Both the position numbers and the translations under genes were made by a program. A DNA stretch of 64,000 nt, from the NCBI GenBank assembly GCA_019310535.1, contig JAFDED010000001.1:62001-126000 (forward strand), read 5' to 3'. Shown piece after piece: positions 20,816-29,514 of this stretch. The notes beneath the pieces were generated by a model that was not told the DNA's origin, made no database searches, and worked only from the letters and a program-made list of their open reading frames with translations. Origin of the DNA: Deltaproteobacteria bacterium. Its GTDB lineage: Bacteria > Desulfobacterota > JAFDED01. Position 1 is the first letter of the stretch; every line of letters begins with the position of its first letter.

Positions 20816-20860
20816 GCACCCTGCTCTCTTTCTGTGGAAAAGGCGGGTGCTTTGTATGTT
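20816..20860 (+). terminator. Possible terminator after DUF1573 gene
   Basis: GCACCC (20816-20821) pairs with GGGTGC (20845-20850) and is followed by TTTGTATGTTTTG. The stem is short and the loop long, so this is weak. Confidence 0.35.
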
Positions 20861-20904
20861 TTGTTAAATTCCGGGGTTGGAATCGAATGAATGAAATGGA
20901 AAAT

Positions 20905-20933
20905 TTGACTTGATTTTTTTTAGGTGATATTCT
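20905..20933 (+). promoter_or_regulatory. Sigma-70-type promoter of cytochrome c3 gene
   Basis: TTGACT (20905-20910), a 17-base AT-rich spacer, then TATTCT (20928-20933), about 75 bases upstream of the cytochrome start codon. Confidence 0.6.
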
Positions 20934-21009
20934 ACAACTTCGGTGCAGGTAGACAAGGTATTGATTATCAATAAAATCGACTGTGCAACCACCAAAGGAG
21001 GTAGAATCC

Positions 21010-21396
21010 ATGTGGAAAAAGGCGATGATTCTTGCACTGGTTGTTGGTTTCGCGTTTGCCGGGGTAATGGCGATTGCGGCTGATCCGAAGGTTCCGGACA
21101 GTGTGGACTTGGGCAAATATGCCAAGAAAAGGCCGAAGGCCGTTTTTGACCACAATAAGCACGTGGATGACATCAAAATAGATTGTAACTCCTGTCATCA
21201 TACGATGAAAGAGGCTGAACCGGTCAAAACCTGCAACGCCCAGGGATGCCATGGGGAAAAGAAAGAAGGCGACAAGCCGGGCTTGACAGGCATGAAGAAT
21301 GCTTTTCACGGATCGTGCCTGGCGTGCCATAAAAAACAGAAGAAAGCGGGTAAAAAATCGCCCACCAAATGCAGCGCCTGTCATGTGAAAACTTGA
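21010..21396 (+). CDS. Periplasmic tetrahaem cytochrome c3 (class III)
   Basis: Low-potential electron carrier between periplasmic hydrogenases or formate dehydrogenases and membrane complexes in sulfate reducers and relatives. The 128 residues begin with a Sec signal peptide (residues 1-24, ending AIAA). Four haem sites are seen: CNSCH (59-63), the spaced CNAQGCH (75-81, a CX4CH site), CLACH (103-107) and CSACH (121-125). Histidines at 48, 51, 64 and 100 are candidates for the distal axial ligands. ATG 21010 has AAAGGAGG. It is monocistronic between its own promoter and a strong terminator. Confidence 0.93.
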   Translation: MWKKAMILALVVGFAFAGVMAIAADPKVPDSVDLGKYAKKRPKAVFDHNKHVDDIKIDCNSCHHTMKEAEPVKTCNAQGCHGEKKEGDKPGLTGMKNAFHGSCLACHKKQKKAGKKSPTKCSACHVKT

Positions 21397-21471
21397 CGGT
21401 TTTTTTGATGCAGGATATGGATTTTTTTAGCTGATAACTTTCCCATATTATCACCTATTATCAACGAAACA

Positions 21472-21520
21472 CCCGGGTGGAGAGTCTGGATCTTTCTTTC
21501 CATCCGGGTTTTGTTTTTTT
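21472..21520 (+). terminator. Intrinsic terminator of cytochrome c3 gene
   Basis: CCCGGGTGG (21472-21480) pairs over nine positions (one G-U) with CCATCCGGG (21500-21508), followed by TTTTGTTTTTTT. Confidence 0.85.
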
Positions 21521-21702
21521 ATCAGCGACGCTTCAAAGGACCTGTTGTTACAGCAAAACACCAACACGACGTCCCAAATCGGTTTGACCTTTCAGTCAAA
21601 CGGGCGGCTGGCGCTTACATTGTTTTCAATGGGCAAGAGAACCTTTACCGAAATTGGCGCATACACAAAAACCAGCGTTTTTGAGGAAGGAGAATAAATT
21701 TT

Positions 21703-21741
21703 TTGCAATTTTTTACCGATTGGATATAATTATTAATCGGT
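21703..21741 (+). promoter_or_regulatory. zur-znu promoter with overlapping palindrome
   Basis: TTGCAA (21703-21708), 16 bases, then a perfect TATAAT (21725-21730). A perfect 7-base inverted repeat, ACCGATT (21715-21721) and AATCGGT (21735-21741), straddles the -10 box. This is the natural place for an autoregulatory Fur/Zur-type repressor site, though the half-site is not a consensus I can name. Confidence 0.65.
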
Positions 21742-21761
21742 TGTTCTGGAGGGCTGGACGG

Positions 21762-22175
21762 ATGAATTGGGCTGAAGTATTTCGCAACCTCAAAATGCCT
21801 TACACCATGGAGCGAGACGCGATCCTGCGGATTCTGGAATCCGCTGCCGTTCCTCTCAGCCCTCGCGAGATCCACAAAATGCTTCCGGAGCCTAGAGCCA
21901 GCCTGACGACGGTTTACCGCAATTTAGCCCTTATGGAGCGGATGGGCATCGTACGCTGTGTGGAGCTTCGGGAGCGGTTCCGCAGGTACAAACTGGTGGG
22001 GAAATCGGGAGCGCATGAGCACCATGTGGTCTGCCGGAATTGCGGACGTATCGATACGGTTCAGCCTGATCCCTGCAGCCTGCAGCCTTTCTTGAGTGAT
22101 ATCCATGACAGACTTGGTTATCAGGTGCTGGATCACTCTCTGGAATTTTTCGGCCTGTGTCCAATGTGTAAATGA
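21762..22175 (+). CDS. zur: Fur-family regulator, probably Zur
   Basis: Metal-responsive repressor. The 137 residues comprise a winged-helix domain (TMERDAILRILES, then SLTTVYRNLALMERMG as recognition helix) and a metal-binding dimerisation domain with HEHHVVCRNCG and the C-terminal LCPMCK, giving the two CxxC pairs of the structural zinc site. The frame opens upstream at 21654, but ATG 21762 fits the family and follows GGAGGG. It sits directly ahead of znuA-znuC-znuB, so zinc sensing (Zur) is more likely than iron or manganese sensing. Confidence 0.85.
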   Translation: MNWAEVFRNLKMPYTMERDAILRILESAAVPLSPREIHKMLPEPRASLTTVYRNLALMERMGIVRCVELRERFRRYKLVGKSGAHEHHVVCRNCGRIDTVQPDPCSLQPFLSDIHDRLGYQVLDHSLEFFGLCPMCK

Positions 22176-22253
22176 GCGATTCGGGCGATTTTGAACAGAC
22201 CGAGCCGTTCCGCCCGGAAGATCCGGCACAAGGCATGCCTCCGGGGGGCTTTA

Positions 22254-23216
22254 ATGATGCACAAGAAAGCTCTGTTCAACACCCTGGCGTTTCTTCTCTT
22301 CCTGACCATGTTTCGGACTGATCATGTCCCTGCGGCCCAGGCCACAATTCAAGTCCTTTGCTCATTCCTTCCGATCCAGATATTTGCTGCGAACGTGATC
22401 GGGGGCCGTCCCGGCATAGAGCTTGGGGTACTGATCTCCGGTGAAAGCGGTCCTCACGCCTATCAGCTTACACCCGGCGACATGAGAAAAATTGCCTCCG
22501 CGGACCTGTTTTTGGCGGTGGGCCTCGGGCTGGAAAGCTTTCTGGAAAGCCCGATCCACCGGGCCAACCCGGGGATTAGAGTGGTTGAGACGGGCCGCAT
22601 TTCCCAACTCATACGGTATTCGGAGATTGATCGCGCCGCCTTGCCCGGAGCAAGACGTGGAATAGGGGGAGCGCGAAAAAAGGTTCATCGTCATGCCATG
22701 ATGTTCAATCCGCATACATGGGTCAGTCCGCTGGCCGCGGTGGAAATAGTGCGCAATATTCAGAAGGCTCTTGCGGATTTAGACCCGAAAGGTGCATCAC
22801 AGTACCGGGCCAATGGAGACGGGTATGTTCGAAGGTTAAAATCCTTGCACCATGAGATTGCCCGAGAGATAAAAACATTTCCCAATCGGAAAATTGCCAC
22901 TTTCCACGATGCATTTGATTACTTTGCACGGGACTGCGGGTTACAGGTGGTCGCTGTGCTGGAGGAGGTGGCAGGCCGGAAGCCGTCAGCGAAAGAGATG
23001 CAAGCCATAGTGGAGGTTATTAGATCGACCGGGGCCGCCGGTGTGTTTGCCGAGCCTCAGTTCTCTCCGGCTCTGGCTCGGGCCGTCTCCCGGGAGGCGG
23101 GCGTTCCTCTGGGGTTTTTGGATCCTGTCGCCACCGGATTATTTTCACCGGATCTTTACGAAAACGTAATGCGCAAGAACCTTGAGGAGTTGAAACGGGT
23201 CTTGGGGAAAAGATGA
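22254..23216 (+). CDS. znuA: Zinc ABC transporter substrate-binding protein ZnuA
   Basis: Periplasmic zinc-capture protein (cluster A-I). The 320 residues start with a signal peptide (residues 1-27). Metal ligands are visible as GPHAYQLTP, NPHTWVSPL and FHDAFDYFARD, with the final acidic ligand near DPVATG. A modest His-containing loop, KKVHRHAMMFN, replaces the long His-rich loop of enteric ZnuA. ATG 22254 or 22257 after GGGGGG is used; the frame is open further upstream from TTG 22191. The stop overlaps znuC's start region by one base gap. Manganese transport is the alternative; the Fur-family neighbour favours zinc. Confidence 0.88.
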   Translation: MMHKKALFNTLAFLLFLTMFRTDHVPAAQATIQVLCSFLPIQIFAANVIGGRPGIELGVLISGESGPHAYQLTPGDMRKIASADLFLAVGLGLESFLESPIHRANPGIRVVETGRISQLIRYSEIDRAALPGARRGIGGARKKVHRHAMMFNPHTWVSPLAAVEIVRNIQKALADLDPKGASQYRANGDGYVRRLKSLHHEIAREIKTFPNRKIATFHDAFDYFARDCGLQVVAVLEEVAGRKPSAKEMQAIVEVIRSTGAAGVFAEPQFSPALARAVSREAGVPLGFLDPVATGLFSPDLYENVMRKNLEELKRVLGKR

Positions 23217-23217
23217 A

Positions 23218-24018
23218 ATGAGCAATAAGGATGCAGGCGAGGCGGTTGTCCTGGAGGGCGTCTCAGTACATCAAGGAGATATCCATATTCTGGAGGATCT
23301 CCACGCTGTGGTGGCCCGCGGATCGATTACGGCAATTATCGGGCCCAACGGCGCGGGAAAGACCACGCTGCTGCGGGCGGTCCTGGGACTGATCCCCTAC
23401 CGGGGGAGAATTAGATTCCCGGCTTTTGAGGACAGGGGAGGGCCTGTATTCGGCTACATCCCCCAGCGGATGGAGTTTGACCGGGGGATTCCCGTCACGG
23501 TTCTGGATTTCCTGACCCTTTCCGCTCAGAGAGCGCCTATCTGGATGGGCCGAGAGAGGCAACTGGAGCAAAAGGCATGTTCGGCGCTGGCACGTGTGGA
23601 GGCGGATCAACTGCTGGCTCGACCACTGGGTAAGCTCTCGGGAGGCGAGCAGCAACGCGTGTTACTTGCAGGCGCCATCATGCACACCCCCGACATCCTT
23701 GCATTGGACGAGCCGGCAGCCGGAGTTGACGTCCAGGGTGCCGAACTGTTTTGCGACCTGCTGGAGTCTCTCAGGAATGAAATGGACCTGACCCTCATGC
23801 TGGTCATTCACGACCTCTCCATTGTTACACACCACGCGGATCACGTAATTTGCCTTAACCGAACCATTCGCTGTCAGGGCACAACTCTCATGTGCATGAC
23901 AGAGGAAACCCTGAAACAAACTTACGGGCGGCATAGCGAGATTTACGTGCATTCGGGCGATAACATGCGAGAGACGGTGGCCCATCCCAAACGCCTTCAG
24001 GGTGGTTCCGATGGCTGA
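23218..24018 (+). CDS. znuC: Zinc ABC transporter ATP-binding protein ZnuC
   Basis: Cytoplasmic ATPase of the zinc importer. The 266 residues show Walker A GPNGAGKTTLLRAV near 41-54, the Q-loop YIPQRMEFD, the signature LSGGEQQRVLLAGAI, Walker B DILALDEPAAGVD and the switch His in VIHDLS. ATG 23218 is two bases past the znuA stop; the 3' end overlaps znuB by 8 bases from its ATG at 24011, giving a tightly coupled operon. Confidence 0.92.
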   Translation: MSNKDAGEAVVLEGVSVHQGDIHILEDLHAVVARGSITAIIGPNGAGKTTLLRAVLGLIPYRGRIRFPAFEDRGGPVFGYIPQRMEFDRGIPVTVLDFLTLSAQRAPIWMGRERQLEQKACSALARVEADQLLARPLGKLSGGEQQRVLLAGAIMHTPDILALDEPAAGVDVQGAELFCDLLESLRNEMDLTLMLVIHDLSIVTHHADHVICLNRTIRCQGTTLMCMTEETLKQTYGRHSEIYVHSGDNMRETVAHPKRLQGGSDG

Positions 24019-24853
24019 GATGATCTATGGCTTCATGGATATGATCTTGCCGTTTGCCTGGGCACAGCCGGATTTCATGAAACGGGCCCTTCTGGCTGTC
24101 CTTATGATTTCTCCCCTTTGCGCGGCCATGGGCGTGCTCGTGGTGAATTTTCGTATGGCTTTTTACGCCAGCGCCATCAGCCACTCGGCGTTCACAGGGG
24201 TGGCGCTGGGGGTGGTGCTGGGGATTGATGCGCGGATAACTCTGATCCTCTTCGGGCTTCTGATGGGGGCGGCGGTAACCGCAGTGAGACGAGGATCGGA
24301 ACTCAGCGAGGACACCGCCATCGGTGTACTCTTCTCCACCTCTGTGGCGCTTGGTATCGCGGTCATCAGCGCCATGAAAGGTTTGGCGCGCAACCTTGAA
24401 CCTTATCTCTACGGGGATATTCTGACCCTGGGGGATCAGGACATCCTCTTGATCTCTCTCCTGTTTATAGGCGTGATGACGTATATCGCAATTTATTACA
24501 ACCGTTTGGTCTTTTTAGCTGTTCATGAAGATTTGGCCCATACTCGAGGGCTTCGGGTCAAGCGGTTGCAGTATATCTTCAGCCTGGTTCTTGCGCTGGT
24601 GGTTACCATGAGTATCCGGACCATCGGTATACTATTGATCACCGCTTTACTTATCATTCCCGCGGCTGCCGCGCGGAATATGTCTCGCAGCGCTTGCGGG
24701 ATGTTCTGGACGGCCATGGCGATAGCCTGTCTTTCTTCGGTCTTCGGCCTCATGGGATCATACTACTGGGACACCGCCACCGGGGCCGCAATGGTCATCG
24801 GGGCGGCCGCTGCATTCTTTTTCAGCCTGCTCTATCGCATCATTCGGGCATGA
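24011..24853 (+). CDS. znuB: Zinc ABC transporter permease ZnuB
   Basis: Inner-membrane permease of the ABC-3 family. The 280 residues form about eight to nine hydrophobic helices, with the family motif ISHSAFTGVALG near residue 55 and RTIGILLITALLIIPAAAAR late in the protein, the permease-ATPase interface (shown here as RTIGILLITALL and IIPAAAAR). ATG 24011 overlaps znuC. It is the last gene of the zur-znuACB operon. Confidence 0.92.
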   Translation: MAEMIYGFMDMILPFAWAQPDFMKRALLAVLMISPLCAAMGVLVVNFRMAFYASAISHSAFTGVALGVVLGIDARITLILFGLLMGAAVTAVRRGSELSEDTAIGVLFSTSVALGIAVISAMKGLARNLEPYLYGDILTLGDQDILLISLLFIGVMTYIAIYYNRLVFLAVHEDLAHTRGLRVKRLQYIFSLVLALVVTMSIRTIGILLITALLIIPAAAARNMSRSACGMFWTAMAIACLSSVFGLMGSYYWDTATGAAMVIGAAAAFFFSLLYRIIRA

Positions 24854-24879
24854 GGTGAACAGACCCGGTCTGGGTATAT

Positions 24880-25040
24880 GCGGCGGGATTCCAATTGCCA
24901 GAAGGCGTTGTTTATAGGGCAGCCTGAAATAATACCCGCCCGGTCCACCATCAGCCCTGATCACGCGGTGGCGGCGAACGACGAGAAAGAGGGGGTTGGC
25001 GGCGACGGTGTGGACAACAGCCCGTGATGCCCGGATATTA
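24880..25040 (-). pseudogene. Ogt/MGMT (alkyl-DNA transferase) C-terminal remnant
   Basis: About 50 residues match the end of methylated-DNA cysteine methyltransferases: HTVAANPLFLVV, then RRHRVIRADGGPGGYYF and KQRLL. In active enzymes the position before HRV is the PC of PCHRV with the alkyl-accepting cysteine; here it reads RR, so the catalytic Cys is gone. The frame is closed by a stop just upstream and there is no N-terminal part. It lies in the gap between znuB and the peptidase. Confidence 0.55.
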
Positions 25041-25101
25041 CATCAAAAAAGCATTCTCATGACCTGTAGCGCGGCCGGGATTGGCGGAAACGCCGTGGAG
25101 G

Positions 25102-26697
25102 TCAGTTTTGCAGCCACAACAGGCGATGGCGCATGGCTTCTTTCATCATCCATGGTGGATGGAATCCCGGCCGTTTTGTTTCAATGCGTCGGCTGGTTAG
25201 TCGAAAGACGCCATATTGTTGCGCCTTCTGCATTGCCTCGTCCAGTTCCTGCACTGAAACCGCGCCTGGTGCATCAATAAAACGGTGGAAAAACCGACGC
25301 GCATCGAATCCGGTGGATTTGGCAATCCCTTTGAGGAATTCTTCGCGGTTAAAAGCCCCCGGAGCAAACCGGGACCAGAGATGGAGCAATGCATCTTGAA
25401 GAGTCTTCTCGTTTCCCGTGGCATCGCGGATGGCAAGGTCGAGCAAAAAGGCGACTTGCGCGCCCTTGATATATACCATGCTGGACCATAACATGTCGTC
25501 GAACAACCGGATTCGAATCTGTGGATCACTCAGTGCGACATGTTCAATCACAGGATTGCCGCTCTGGTCGTTCACCATGGAATTGCGGAAATATTCTTCC
25601 GTAACGAAGCCGCTCTTCAAGGCAAGGAGGAGCCCCAGGTAGGTGGTTAACCCCTCCTTGAACCACGGGTCATTAAGTTCTCCCAGACGAATGCCAATCC
25701 ACAAGTGGATCATCTCATGGTGAATTATCTCGCCAATTACCTGGGTGAGTGGGTTGTAAAGGTCCGAAAAGTTGACCATCCCATCCAGGAATTCCATTGA
25801 AAATCCATTGGTGGCTTCCATGCCGGAATATGAATTATCAGCGCTGATGGTCAGAAAAACGCGGGGCACACAGGGACTCCTGAAGTAATTGACCACCGCG
25901 GCAATCTGTGATGGCAGGTTGTTGTGAAAATAATCAAACTCCTCGGCCGTTGGCAGATGATGATGAAATGCAAGGTCGTAAAAGATTCCCGCCGCAAGCC
26001 CCTGGTAAACCTGGACGTCTCCAAGATAAAACTGGAAAAAAATGAGTTCGTACGGCGTTGTGGGGTTAACTTTCGGCGGAACGCCCAGGAGGCGCACGTT
26101 GTCGCCATTCCTGAAAAACACGCGAATCTCGTAATCACGCGTGCGGAAGTCCTCGGCTAAAGTGCCCCTGATGGCAGGGTAAACAAACAGATAGTTGCCG
26201 TATAAAAACCCGTCGGTATCTGTCAAATGCGGAAGCGGACCGGCGTCGATATCCTCTGGATCGAAGCCTGAGAAATCCAGTGCATAAAAAATTTGATAGG
26301 GACCGCCGTCGCCCTTTTGAAAACGGAAGAGCTGTGTTCCATTGACATTCGGCTCGAAAGTTACGGGGAGATCGTTGCCGCCAATGTCCCTGACGCTTAT
26401 CTCCATCAGGGGGTCGCGCGTGGTGGGGTACAGGGGATTCTCTAACCAGGAGGGAACGGAATAAAAAACATACTGGTCCCTGGGTTCATCATAGTAAGTC
26501 AGTTCAACCGAGATGCCGTCGCTCTGCATGGCGTGAAAGGTGACAGTATATAGCAGCAGCCTGTTTGAGCTGCCAGCCGCTGACGTGGCATGAGACGCCA
26601 GAAAGGCTGCTAAAGTTAAAGCGAGAACAGCGCACGGAAAGCGGGGAATTGCCTTGATACACCATCGTATGGTTAATTTCAGCATGCACTCCATCAT
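25102..26697 (-). CDS. Exported M61/M1-like zinc metallopeptidase
   Basis: A 531-residue secreted or periplasmic gluzincin. Residues 1-40 form a signal peptide (hydrophobic AVLALTLAAFLASHA). An N-terminal beta-rich domain, as in glycyl aminopeptidases, runs to about 240. The zinc site is IIHHEMIHLW (HExxH near residue 329) followed by the third ligand in DPWFKEGLTTYLG about 20 residues later. The C-terminal helical part resembles M1/M61 peptidases. Two near-adjacent Met codons at the start (MMECML) leave a few residues uncertain. It is flanked by non-coding DNA on both sides; substrate unknown. Confidence 0.75.
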   Translation of the reverse strand: MMECMLKLTIRWCIKAIPRFPCAVLALTLAAFLASHATSAAGSSNRLLLYTVTFHAMQSDGISVELTYYDEPRDQYVFYSVPSWLENPLYPTTRDPLMEISVRDIGGNDLPVTFEPNVNGTQLFRFQKGDGGPYQIFYALDFSGFDPEDIDAGPLPHLTDTDGFLYGNYLFVYPAIRGTLAEDFRTRDYEIRVFFRNGDNVRLLGVPPKVNPTTPYELIFFQFYLGDVQVYQGLAAGIFYDLAFHHHLPTAEEFDYFHNNLPSQIAAVVNYFRSPCVPRVFLTISADNSYSGMEATNGFSMEFLDGMVNFSDLYNPLTQVIGEIIHHEMIHLWIGIRLGELNDPWFKEGLTTYLGLLLALKSGFVTEEYFRNSMVNDQSGNPVIEHVALSDPQIRIRLFDDMLWSSMVYIKGAQVAFLLDLAIRDATGNEKTLQDALLHLWSRFAPGAFNREEFLKGIAKSTGFDARRFFHRFIDAPGAVSVQELDEAMQKAQQYGVFRLTSRRIETKRPGFHPPWMMKEAMRHRLLWLQN

Positions 26698-27062
26698 ACT
26701 GTATTATGCTGTTAAAAGCAACAGAAGGTTAAGCAGGAATTTCCCTGAAAATTATGATAAAAAATGGGGAGACTTGTCTCAGAGATAATCAGCAAAACAA
26801 AGCCATAATCGAAAAGCCTTTTTCACTTCTGGATTGCTTTATGCTATTAAAATCAAGAGTATTTTTTAAGAATCATCTAACGTTCACGTGCAAAAATACT
26901 ATGGACAGGTCCGCCTGAATGGGGCCGGCGGTATTCGTCCTCCACGATACAGCCACCGTTGATACCGGTTGAAAGTTCATTTTCTCTTGACCCTCCATGT
27001 TCTTTTGGGCGACAATAACTGCTGAGCTTTCTAATTTCAGAAAAAGAGAGGAGAAATGCGCC
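26698..27062. other. Divergent intergenic region
   Basis: About 365 AT-rich bases between the peptidase and nitroreductase genes, which diverge. No RNA gene or repeat is recognised. A good AAAGAGAGGAG ribosome-binding site lies just before 27063. Confidence 0.4.
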
Positions 27063-27590
27063 ATGAATTTTTACGAGGTGATCAAGACACGCCGCTCAGT
27101 GAGGTCGTTCAAGCCGGACCCGATTCCCGATGCCGTGCTGCAACACGTATTGAACGCCGCACGGATTGCGCCCTCCGGCGGCAACAGACAACCCACGAGG
27201 TTTATACTGACACGCGATGAACAACGTAAGAAACAGCTCGTCCCGCTCTGCAACGGTCAGAGCTTCATATCTCAAGCGCCGGTGGTGGTTACCGCCTGTG
27301 GCCAGGACATTCGAGGCAACCGCGGTGGATACATGGGAAAACTGTCGATGCTGGTGGATGTTGCCGTCGCATTCGATCATCTCACACTGGCAGCCCGCGC
27401 CGAAGGCTTGGGTACGTGCTGGATAGGCTCGTTTGACAATGCGGGCATTAAGCAATTTTTAAAGATTCCGGATGATTTCCAGGTCGTTGCCCTGACTCCA
27501 CTGGGCTATCCAGAGGGCGACCCATTCATCGAGACTACCGACCGGCTGCCTCTGGATCAGTTGGTGTGCGAGGAAGAATGGCACTTGTAG
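27063..27590 (+). CDS. Nitroreductase-family flavoprotein
   Basis: FMN-dependent oxidoreductase of about 175 residues. The N-terminal MNFYEVIKTRRSVRSFKPD and ARIAPSGGNRQPTRF are the FMN-binding signature of the nitroreductase fold; LAARAEGLGTCWIGSFD and LTPLGYPEGDP complete the family pattern. ATG 27063 follows AGAGGAG; the frame is open upstream from 26997 without family sequence. Typically a homodimer that reduces quinones, nitro-compounds or flavin. No partner gene suggests a specific substrate. Confidence 0.88.
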   Translation: MNFYEVIKTRRSVRSFKPDPIPDAVLQHVLNAARIAPSGGNRQPTRFILTRDEQRKKQLVPLCNGQSFISQAPVVVTACGQDIRGNRGGYMGKLSMLVDVAVAFDHLTLAARAEGLGTCWIGSFDNAGIKQFLKIPDDFQVVALTPLGYPEGDPFIETTDRLPLDQLVCEEEWHL

Positions 27591-27735
27591 TTGAGTTTTT
27601 CTCTCTGTGGACAGAATGACTCTCGGCAAGGTAAAGGTTTAGGCTCTCGGGTCAAACCTGAAAAGACAGTAAAGTATTTGGATATCGGTATTCCAGCCTG
27701 CACATGCTCATAAATAAGGGAGAAAAAACCGCCTC

Positions 27736-28596
27736 ATGATCACCCCAGAGGAAGAGAAGCAGATATTGAATCATGCATATATCCCGGAGCACATCGTCGG
27801 GTTGATGACCAGCGTATCAGGCGGGGAGCCGTTTCTCATCGAAGACTATTTTTGTTGCCGCAGGAAGGACTGGATAGTCGTTGTAGGTTATCCTTTGCAA
27901 AATGATTTTATCATGAATGAATTTGAACGCGCCCTTGATAAAATAATAAAAAGATTCCGCCCCAGATACGTATCGCTCATTGCTCCTGAATTGCCTCTTT
28001 CCCTTGCCGCGTCCTGCCGGGAAAGAGAAAGCGATCATTACTATACACTGGATATTCATGACAGGAGCGCACGGAGCGGTTTGATCCGCGCAGTAAAAAA
28101 GGCCATGGAACATTTGACGGTCGAGCGTGCCGCGGATATGCGGAAAGCACACTATGAGCTCTCCCTGGAGTTCATTGAAAGAGTCAACCCGTCTCCCCGC
28201 ATCAGAAACCTCCTGTTCAAGATGCCGGATTATATAACTCATTCAAGTAACTCTGTGGTCTTAAACGCCTGGAGCGATCAAAATAATTTGGCGGCCTTTT
28301 ATATCGTCGATCTTGCAGCGGGAAACTTTTCGACTTATGTGATAGGGTGCCATTCGAAAAAAAATTATGTTAAAGGGGCATCCGATCTTTTGTTTTTTGA
28401 AATGATTAAGATAAGTAATGAATACAATAAGAAGTATATCCATCTTGGTCTCGGGGTGAATAAGGGAATACGGCAATTCAAGGAAAAATGGGGAGGGATT
28501 CCCACACGCGGGTATGAAATGTGTGAGCTGGTCGTAAGAAAACCGTCAATATTTGATGCCTTAACGGCCATCCGAAAAATGAAAAGAACAAATTGA
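27736..28596 (+). CDS. GNAT-like protein of unknown function
   Basis: A 286-residue cytoplasmic protein without signal peptide. The C-terminal third has an acyltransferase-like pattern (YIHLGLGVNKGIRQFKEKWGG, given here as YIHLGLGVNKG and IRQFKEKWGG), as in FemAB/GNAT-type folds that end with a conserved FKxKWGG. The N-terminal half is not recognised. ATG 27736 lies shortly after GGGAGAAAAAA. It overlaps no other gene but ends 16 bases before the TraB-like gene, so the two probably form an operon. Substrate and role are unknown. Confidence 0.6.
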   Translation: MITPEEEKQILNHAYIPEHIVGLMTSVSGGEPFLIEDYFCCRRKDWIVVVGYPLQNDFIMNEFERALDKIIKRFRPRYVSLIAPELPLSLAASCRERESDHYYTLDIHDRSARSGLIRAVKKAMEHLTVERAADMRKAHYELSLEFIERVNPSPRIRNLLFKMPDYITHSSNSVVLNAWSDQNNLAAFYIVDLAAGNFSTYVIGCHSKKNYVKGASDLLFFEMIKISNEYNKKYIHLGLGVNKGIRQFKEKWGGIPTRGYEMCELVVRKPSIFDALTAIRKMKRTN

Positions 28597-28612
28597 CTGA
28601 AAGAGAATAAAT

Positions 28613-29473
28613 ATGTTTCCCATGAAATGTAAAGAAAAAGAATTAAGAATGATCTGGGAAGTGGAAAAAAACAATAAAACGTCATTTCTTGTCGGTACGG
28701 CCCATTTCTTTCCCTATAGTTTCAGAAATTCACTCTCTCGATATATAAAATACGCCCGGACCGTATTGTTCGAAGGTCCCCTTGATGATGACAATATGTC
28801 TAAAGTAGTGAAGGCAGGACTTGAAACAGGCAATGCCCACCATCTCTTTGATAAGCTGGACAGGCAAACCATCGATCATATCTCAAAAGCGACGGCTCTT
28901 TCCTCTCGAGAGGAAAACTATTTCTTTATTTTCAGCCTCTTCACATCGAGTGTGGAAAACCATGTTTACACCATGGTAAAGGGAATGAAGCCCTGGCTGG
29001 CTTTTTTCACCATCTGGTCCAAATTCCTGGAAAAAAATGGCTGGAGATATTCTGTTGATACGGAAGCTTACGGCATAGCCCGTGAAATGGGCAAGAAAGT
29101 CGTTTTTCTTGAAACAATTGAAGAGCAGATAGAAGTCCTGGAGAGTCTTGTGCCTGAACAAATCATTGATTTCCTGAGGCGCGTTGACCGCTGGAATGTA
29201 TACGCGCAGGATTATGTCAAATGGTATCTGGATGGAGATTTGGAAAAAATCAAGTCCAATGTGAACAGATTTCCCACTCGCCATCCATACATAATAGATC
29301 GGCGCGATCAGATATTGTATGAAAGGATGCTGGCCTACCTGGAAGTGGGGGACGCCGTAGTGTGCGTTGGCGCGCCTCACGTCCGGGGAATAAGTCGAAT
29401 GCTTCTCGCCGACGGCTACCAAATCAAAGGCCGATGCCCCCGAAAGAACACTAACCCCCACTTCAGCTATTAA
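28613..29473 (+). CDS. TraB/GumN-family protein
   Basis: A 286-residue protein of the TraB/GumN (PF01963-type) family: the N-terminal LVGTAHFFPYSFRN with the GTAH motif, FEGPLDDDN, the paired VFLETIEEQIEVL, and the C-terminal VVCVGAPHVRGISRMLLADG with the second GxxH motif. These conserved His/Glu residues suggest a metal-dependent hydrolase fold. No signal peptide. Function unknown. It follows the GNAT-like gene by 16 bases. Confidence 0.7.
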   Translation: MFPMKCKEKELRMIWEVEKNNKTSFLVGTAHFFPYSFRNSLSRYIKYARTVLFEGPLDDDNMSKVVKAGLETGNAHHLFDKLDRQTIDHISKATALSSREENYFFIFSLFTSSVENHVYTMVKGMKPWLAFFTIWSKFLEKNGWRYSVDTEAYGIAREMGKKVVFLETIEEQIEVLESLVPEQIIDFLRRVDRWNVYAQDYVKWYLDGDLEKIKSNVNRFPTRHPYIIDRRDQILYERMLAYLEVGDAVVCVGAPHVRGISRMLLADGYQIKGRCPRKNTNPHFSY

Positions 29474-29514
29474 GTCTGCAACTTACCCCTTTTCAACTGC
29501 CAATTCCCATCTCT

